From Proteobacteria bacterium UBA7821 (GTDB lineage Bacteria; Pseudomonadota; Gammaproteobacteria; Comchoanobacterales; Comchoanobacteraceae): a stretch of 14,899 nt of DNA. The stretch is taken from the NCBI GenBank assembly GCA_002480165.1, contig DLBP01000022.1, positions 1 through 14,899 of the forward strand, in the 5' to 3' direction. Shown here one piece after another: positions 14,413 through 14,899 of this stretch; position 1 is the stretch's first letter, and each line of letters begins with the position of its first letter. Position numbers and translations under genes: made by a program. The notes beneath the pieces were generated by a model. The model was not told where the DNA came from and did not search any database. It was given only the letters and a program-made list of their open reading frames with translations.

Positions 14413-14607
14413 CTAAATCATCTCACGCAGCTGTTTAATAAAGTGTTCTGAAATGTAACGGCCCGTGTTTCTAAGGTTACGCTTCAACTTGGAAGTCATT
14501 TTCCCGTTGATATGATTTCGACCTGAATGGCGGAACTTCATACTATTTTTTGTGACCCTAATTCTCTTTGTCACGCTCTTTTTTGACTTATGTTTAACTG
14601 ATGCCAT
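14413..14607 (-). CDS. rpmI: 50S ribosomal protein L35
   Basis: A 64-residue, strongly basic protein of the right size and position between infC and rplT. The KSKKSVTKRIRVTKNS segment, a central His-rich stretch (RHSGRNHINGKMTSKLKR) and the end HFIKQLREMI follow the L35 pattern. The N-terminus MASVKHKSKKS differs from the usual MPKMKTKSG, and overall it is more divergent than its neighbours. The ribosome site is weak (AGG about nine bases upstream), so translation may be coupled to infC. Confidence 0.92.
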   Translation of the reverse strand: MASVKHKSKKSVTKRIRVTKNSMKFRHSGRNHINGKMTSKLKRNLRNTGRYISEHFIKQLREMI

Positions 14608-14664
14608 GATAATAACCTAATAAAACCAACTATATTCTGGATGAAGTCAATTTAAATGTCAAGT

Positions 14665-14899
14665 CTATTTTTTACTCTTAGGACAAATAACCATAGTCAC
14701 TTGCCTTCCTTCAAACAACGGCTGCTGACTGACCTCAATGATAGCAGCCAATTCTTGTTGGACTCGCTTCAACAACTGCTCGCCTATTTCTTTGTGAACA
14801 ATCTCTCGTCCTTTGAACCTTAGGCTGACCTTGACTTTACTGCCTTGCTCGATAAACTGGGTGACTTTTTTCATTTTAACTTGGTAATCGTTCTCCTCA
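14665..14899 (-). CDS. infC: translation initiation factor IF-3, C-terminal part (cut by window edge)
   Basis: The frame is open to the right edge and encodes the C-terminal domain of IF-3, which binds the 30S platform and proofreads start-codon choice. It begins EENDYQVKMKKVTQFI, continues with KVKVSLRFKGREIVHKEIGEQLL and ends MVICPKSKK before TAG. About 78 residues are visible; the N-terminal domain and the gene's own start, which in many bacteria is the unusual AUU, lie outside. The ATG at 14874 is an internal methionine, not the start. It is the first visible gene of the block; thrS would be expected further upstream. Confidence 0.96.
   Translation of the reverse strand, partial: EENDYQVKMKKVTQFIEQGSKVKVSLRFKGREIVHKEIGEQLLKRVQQELAAIIEVSQQPLFEGRQVTMVICPKSKK

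Noticed and set aside
14629..14662. TTGACA on the minus strand just before rpmI, possible internal promoter
   Set aside because: The nearest -10-like strings (GAATAT, TATAGT) lie at spacings of 19 and 22 bases and match poorly.
1..14899. CRISPR arrays, insertion sequences, prophage, toxin-antitoxin or defence genes
   Set aside because: I saw no regular repeats, transposase motifs, terminal inverted repeats or recognisable defence proteins; every long frame is a housekeeping gene or its shadow.

Overview
The window reads as chromosomal housekeeping DNA of a gammaproteobacterium. The evidence is the pair gacA-uvrC, the pair miaA-hfq with hflX, the pair kdsA-eno with ftsB, and the order infC-rpmI-rplT-pheS-pheT-ihfA followed by a proline tRNA. 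Most of it is AT-leaning (about 42-47% G+C where counted, at 601-900). A signal-peptide protein resembling the DotI/IcmL type IVB secretion family and a metal-type KdsA would fit a Legionella/Coxiella-like lineage, but that placement is inference only.

The left arm is on the plus strand. Positions 1 to about 570 are distinctly G+C-rich (about 55%) and hold the possible tail of an unrecognised gene plus the receiver half of a GacA/UvrY response regulator. Inside that gene, between about 546 and 578, composition and codon use change abruptly to those of the rest of the window. The reading frame stays intact into the DNA-binding half, then into uvrC (nucleotide excision repair) and, behind its own promoter, a Bax inhibitor-1 family membrane protein. 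A short structured convergent intergenic region (3384-3493) separates this arm from the rest.

The right arm, 3494 to the window end, is entirely on the minus strand and is read right to left: infC (cut by the window edge), rpmI, rplT, pheS, pheT, ihfA, tRNA-Pro(GGG), ctpA, the IcmL-like gene, kdsA, eno, ftsB, miaA, hfq, hflX. Most of these genes abut or overlap. The only gap above 100 bases is in front of hfq, where a promoter is likely. The genes cover translation (IF-3, L35, L20, PheRS, tRNA-Pro), nucleoid structure (IHF), periplasmic proteolysis (CtpA), Kdo synthesis for LPS, glycolysis, cell division (FtsB), tRNA modification (MiaA), sRNA-based regulation (Hfq) and ribosome rescue or stress (HflX). 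It looks like several operons that are separate in better-known relatives, joined end to end.

I did not find an evident new defence, mobile or biosynthetic system. The points most worth a second look are the composition break inside gacA (assembly chimera or recombination), the stand-alone IcmL-like exported protein, the joined operon layout, the HflX lacking its C-terminal domain, and the structured convergent intergenic region.
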